Below are positions 22,830 to 25,134 of a stretch of DNA of 25,134 nt, piece by piece (the first letter of the stretch is position 1; each line of letters begins with the position of its first letter). Both the position numbers and the translations under genes were made by a program. Source of the DNA: an uncultured Dialister sp. (lineage in GTDB: Bacteria; Bacillota; Negativicutes; Veillonellales; Dialisteraceae); the NCBI RefSeq assembly GCF_900538805.1, contig NZ_UPZP01000026.1:1-25134 (forward strand), given 5' to 3'. The notes under the pieces were generated by a model, which was not told the DNA's origin, searched no databases, and worked only from the letters and a program-made list of their open reading frames with translations.

Positions 22830-23164
22830 CTGCCGATTGGCAGTCAGGGCAGCAGAGAGTGTCAATCCGACTTGCAGCGTCGTACACCCCTGCGCCACTA
22901 CGTGGCCCTCTTCGCCCCGCTGGGAAGCATGTCACTGGATTTTCAGGTCGCTTCGCTCCCCTACAAATCCAGTTCCTTTGCCACCTAAAGGGGACGCAAG
23001 ACGTTACGTTTTTACCTTTTTTGTCACCAGTGCTGCATGACGGAGAGCCATAGCCCCCTTCCTGAGGAAGGGAGGGGGCGCCGTCAGGCGACGGAGGATA
23101 GGGGCGTCAGTTCTTGAGAAAAAAATTCGGACCTATCCTCAGGGCTCCGCCCAGCTCCATTCCG

Positions 23165-23247
23165 GTCGGGCGACAAAAGGAAAGCGCCCTTATGGGCAGG
23201 CTAGGCGCCTTACTTCGCCCGACTTGGCAATCCTATGCAGGATTGCC
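23165..23247. repeat. Nested inverted repeats in intergenic DNA
   Basis: GTCGGGCGA (23165-23173) and TCGCCCGAC (23215-23223) are perfect 9-bp arms enclosing a GCCC-TTAT-GGGC hairpin. Immediately after is GGCAATCC-TATGCA-GGATTGCC (23226-23247) with perfect 8-bp arms. They could be RNA structures, cruciforms or remnants of a small mobile element. Confidence 0.75.
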
Positions 23248-23343
23248 ACCTGAGAAAGGAGCCTGCGTTACGTTTTTATCTTTTGTGTCTCCAGTGCTGC
23301 ATGGCGGGAAACTATAGTCCCTGCCTGCTGAAAAGAGAATTAT

Positions 23344-24540
23344 CTATTTCCTTTTATTTGCGATTTCTTTGACTTCCTTTTCGTCGGAGCCATAGACTTT
23401 CCCGCTGATGAAGTTGCGGTCCACCATGGTTTCTACGGTATATTCCGGATTGATGGCTTTCAGGTGGCTGCAGATTTCATTATAGATTTCCTCGTCCTTT
23501 AATTTGCAGGGGCCCGTTAATGCCAGTTCGAAGGAAAGGTGGATTTCTCCTTTCTTTTCTTCCACGAAGAAATCGTGATAGGAAAGGGGCAGCTTTGTTC
23601 TGTAAATGGCAGCCTCCAGGTCCCTCCGATATTCCGCTTCCCTTGGATTGGAAACGGCCTTGGGGTCAGCGTGGATGGTGGCCTGCACATTCAGCTTTTC
23701 CCGGAGTGTGGTCATCACGTTTTCCGCCAGTTCGTGGCTTTCCACCAGGTTCAGGCTGCTGTCAAGTTCCACATGGGCGGTGGCGAAATGGTTTTCCGGG
23801 CCGTAGTCGTGGACGATGAGATCATGAACGCCGTACACACCGGGGCAGGAAAGGATGCAGTCCTGGATTTCTTTGTAAACCTCCGCATCCGGCGTAGCTC
23901 CCAGGATGGAGTTCACCGCATTTTTCATGATGCTGTAACCTGTCCAGAGGATGAAAAAGGACATGAGAGTGCCCATGATACCATCGATATGGAGGCCGAA
24001 GAAATATTCCACCAGGGTAGCCACCAGGACACCGGTGGTGGAGAGCATGTCGGACAGGGAATCGGCACTGTAGGCTTCGAAGGCCTTGGAACCTATCCTC
24101 TGCCCTGCCTTCCTGTACCACCAGGCCAAAAACAGCTTGGCCAGAAGGCCGATGACCAGGATAATAGCTACAAAGACGGTGAATTCCGTATCCCTGGGAT
24201 GGATGATTTTCTGCACCGATTCCACCAGAAGGGTAATGCCCACATAAAGAATCACCGCCGCCATGACGGTGGAATTGATGTATTCCAGCCTGCCGTGGCC
24301 AAAGGGATGTTCCTTGTCCGAGGGCTTGGCGGAATAATAGAAGGTCATCATCAGAAGGATGACAGAACCCATGTCGGTGATGTTATTAAACCCATCGCCC
24401 ATGACGGAAAGGAAACCACTCTGCCAGCCGGCCAGTATTTTGAAGGAACCAAGCATCAGGTTCACCAGAAGGCCCACCAGCCCGGCGATAAAGGCCTTCT
24501 TCGTTCTGTCCCCGTGGGGACCGGAAAATAAAAATGTCAT
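23344..24540 (-). CDS. Cation diffusion facilitator metal exporter with long C-terminus
   Basis: This 398-aa membrane protein of the CDF family exports divalent metals by proton antiport. Six hydrophobic segments span about residues 15-205. Metal-site motifs are GDGFNN in TM2 (Asp49, Asn53) and SADSLSDML in TM5 (Asp160, Asp164), with HPFGHGRLEY between TM2 and TM3. DxxxD in TM5 in place of the HxxxD of zinc exporters hints at Mn or Fe, by analogy only. The cytoplasmic part (from about 213) has a first domain to about 290 and roughly 100 further residues, longer than the ~300-aa family norm. AAAGGAGA is eight bases before the ATG. Two dyads in the upstream gap may be operators. Confidence 0.92.
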   Translation of the reverse strand: MTFLFSGPHGDRTKKAFIAGLVGLLVNLMLGSFKILAGWQSGFLSVMGDGFNNITDMGSVILLMMTFYYSAKPSDKEHPFGHGRLEYINSTVMAAVILYVGITLLVESVQKIIHPRDTEFTVFVAIILVIGLLAKLFLAWWYRKAGQRIGSKAFEAYSADSLSDMLSTTGVLVATLVEYFFGLHIDGIMGTLMSFFILWTGYSIMKNAVNSILGATPDAEVYKEIQDCILSCPGVYGVHDLIVHDYGPENHFATAHVELDSSLNLVESHELAENVMTTLREKLNVQATIHADPKAVSNPREAEYRRDLEAAIYRTKLPLSYHDFFVEEKKGEIHLSFELALTGPCKLKDEEIYNEICSHLKAINPEYTVETMVDRNFISGKVYGSDEKEVKEIANKRK

Positions 24541-24562
24541 ATAAGATTCTCCTTTGGAAATT

Positions 24563-24602
24563 CAGGAAATCCATTTCCTGCGATTTAGATACCTTCTAAA
24601 TC
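24563..24602. promoter_or_regulatory. Two adjacent perfect dyads upstream of the CDF gene (candidate operators)
   Basis: CAGGAAATCCATTTCCTG (24563-24580) has perfect 8-bp arms around CC. One base later GATTTAGA-TACCT-TCTAAATC (24582-24602) has perfect 8-bp arms with a 5-base spacer. Both lie 23-62 bases before the CDF start codon, where a metal-responsive repressor would bind, or they form hairpins in the mRNA leader. Confidence 0.5.
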
Positions 24603-24640
24603 TTAAAAAGGACAGCCTAAAATCTTCCATATATACCAAA

Positions 24641-24665
24641 AGACTCCCCTTCCGGAGAGCCTTTC
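24641..24665. terminator. Probable bidirectional terminator after ydbC
   Basis: GACTCCCC (24642-24649) and GGAGAGCC (24654-24661) pair with G-U wobbles around TTCC. They are followed by TTT-rich sequence on the plus strand and TTTT on the minus strand. It lies 33 bases beyond the ydbC stop. Confidence 0.65.
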
Positions 24666-24697
24666 TTCTGCCAACTGCAGTTTTCTTTAATGCTTTC

Positions 24698-24931
24698 TTA
24701 ATACTTATCGAAATCGATTTCATTCAGGATATCCTTGAGCTTCAGGATTTCCTCTTTGGTCAGGGTAATACCCTTAGTCATTGCCGAATGATCCGGATTC
24801 CAGGAACGAAGGTCAAATTTCTCATCCCGGTTGTTCCAGCTCGTGTAGGTCAGCTGTTTCTTCCAGCCATTGGCAGCCACAGACAGATCTCCCAACTCTT
24901 CCTGAATGGTATACGTAATCTTTGCAGCCAT
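24698..24931 (-). CDS. ydbC: YdbC-like PC4-fold ssDNA-binding protein
   Basis: This 77-aa protein matches the YdbC/PC4 family by NGWKKQLTYTSWN, KFDLRSWNPDHSAMTKGITLTKEE and the helix-forming C-terminus. These small dimers bind single-stranded DNA or RNA and are related to the eukaryotic coactivator PC4; the bacterial role is not settled. GAGG lies eight bases before the chosen ATG (24929-24931). An ATG three codons earlier sits too close to that site. It has its own promoter. Confidence 0.87.
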   Translation of the reverse strand: MAAKITYTIQEELGDLSVAANGWKKQLTYTSWNNRDEKFDLRSWNPDHSAMTKGITLTKEEILKLKDILNEIDFDKY

Positions 24932-24962
24932 TGCATTCACCTCATCAATTCAAACTAGGACT

Positions 24963-24991
24963 ATCCTATCATATGGAGAACAGATTGTAAA
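24963..24991 (-). promoter_or_regulatory. Probable promoter of ydbC
   Basis: On the minus strand TTTACA (24986-24991) and TAGGAT (24963-24968) are separated by 17 bases, about 35 bases before the start codon. Confidence 0.6.
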
Positions 24992-25134
24992 GGTTCAGGA
25001 AGGACGCTTCGCGGAGGTCTTCCGTTTAATGGTCTTCCAGGACAAGGGAAGATATGGACTAGGGAAGCGCTGATTAAATCATTGTTTGCTTTTATTCTTG
25101 AATTTTTATGCAATGCGAGGAATGGGCTGACGCG
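24992..25134. other. Unassigned window end
   Basis: No gene is supported. A GGTTCAGGAAGG fragment and GACGCTTCGCGGA at the left edge look like degenerate repeat-family pieces. GGGAAGCGCTGATTAAATC from about 25062 has the look of an insertion-sequence terminus next to CTAG. A reading frame beginning ATGCAATGCGAGGAATGG near 25109 is cut by the window edge and cannot be assessed. Confidence 0.35.

Larger units (their letters stand above)
22596..23335 (+). repeat. Three direct copies of a ~50-90 bp repeat containing CCAGTGCTGCATG
   Basis: Copies lie at 22596-22680, 23021-23108 and 23282-23333. The first two share the full ~85 bp, including AGAGCCATAGCCCCCTTCCT and CGACGGAGGATAGGGGCG; the third diverges after about 40 bp. 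Each follows a GCGTTACG or ACGTTACG phrase and a T-rich tract. The DNA between copies carries CTGGATTT/AAATCCAG arms (22935-22972) and a nested hairpin (23165-23247), with CCACCT + purine-rich sequence before each phrase. No coding gene is supported from 22246 to 23343. Confidence 0.82.

Noticed and set aside
1..25134. tRNA or rRNA genes
   Set aside because: No cloverleaf with a GGTTCGANNCC-type arm and CCA-proximal stem, nor rRNA-like sequence, was recognised by eye. The GGTTCAGAGG motifs are tandem repeats rather than T-arms. A tRNAscan-SE run would settle this.

Overview
The window is a chromosomal segment of about 50% G+C from an anaerobic Firmicute. The most likely source is the class Negativicutes, in or near Dialister/Veillonella. 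This placement is an inference from four things: an anaerobic (cobalt-early) corrin pathway, a tRNA-Thr T-box upstream of thrS, the infC-rpmI-rplT and yacL-ispDF-gltX clusters, and an unusual amount of palindromic repeat between transcription units. No rRNA, tRNA, prophage or CRISPR array was seen.

Layout. (1) 452-2475 (+): an exported cobaltochelatase of the CbiK family and an FecB/BtuF-type lipoprotein. (2) 2635-4433 (-): the matching ATPase and FecCD-type permease, preceded by a promoter and a strong terminator-like hairpin. (3) 4596-11410 (-): a compact run yajQ-cbiD-cbiE-cbiT-cbiF-cbiG-cbiH-cbiJ-cbiC with gaps or overlaps of a few bases, giving most of the ring-contraction and methylation steps from cobalt-sirohydrochlorin towards cobyrinate. 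cbiL and cbiA are not in the window. (4) 12115-13047 (+): class II fructose-bisphosphate aldolase. (5) 13915-17512 (-): thrS, a HutP-family gene, then infC-rpmI-rplT. thrS has a T-box leader. infC has its own promoter, a structured leader and apparently an AUA start codon. (6) 18504-22245 (-): yacL (PIN-TRAM membrane protein), ispDF and gltX. (7) 23344-24931 (-): a cation diffusion facilitator and a YdbC/PC4-like ssDNA-binding protein.

The most unusual content lies between the genes. The long gaps (1-300, 2520-2634, 11526-11960, 13113-13870, 17831-18460, 22396-23335) are mosaics of a small set of recurring modules: hairpins with constant flanks but different self-complementary stems, a 9-bp tandem repeat (TTCAGAGGG), a TATCGCC-type palindrome, an ~80-bp repeat and a 7-bp tandem repeat (TCTATCN). 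The modules recur in the same order at three loci and in the opposite orientation at others. They occur only between transcription units, often ending within a few bases of a promoter, and never inside an operon. I regard this modular repeat family as the best candidate for something undescribed.

Other points worth a second look are the HutP-like protein between two attenuation-controlled translation genes, the Cys/His-rich N-terminus of CbiH that is dual-coded with the end of cbiG, and the secreted CbiK paired with a tetrapyrrole/siderophore-type ABC importer.
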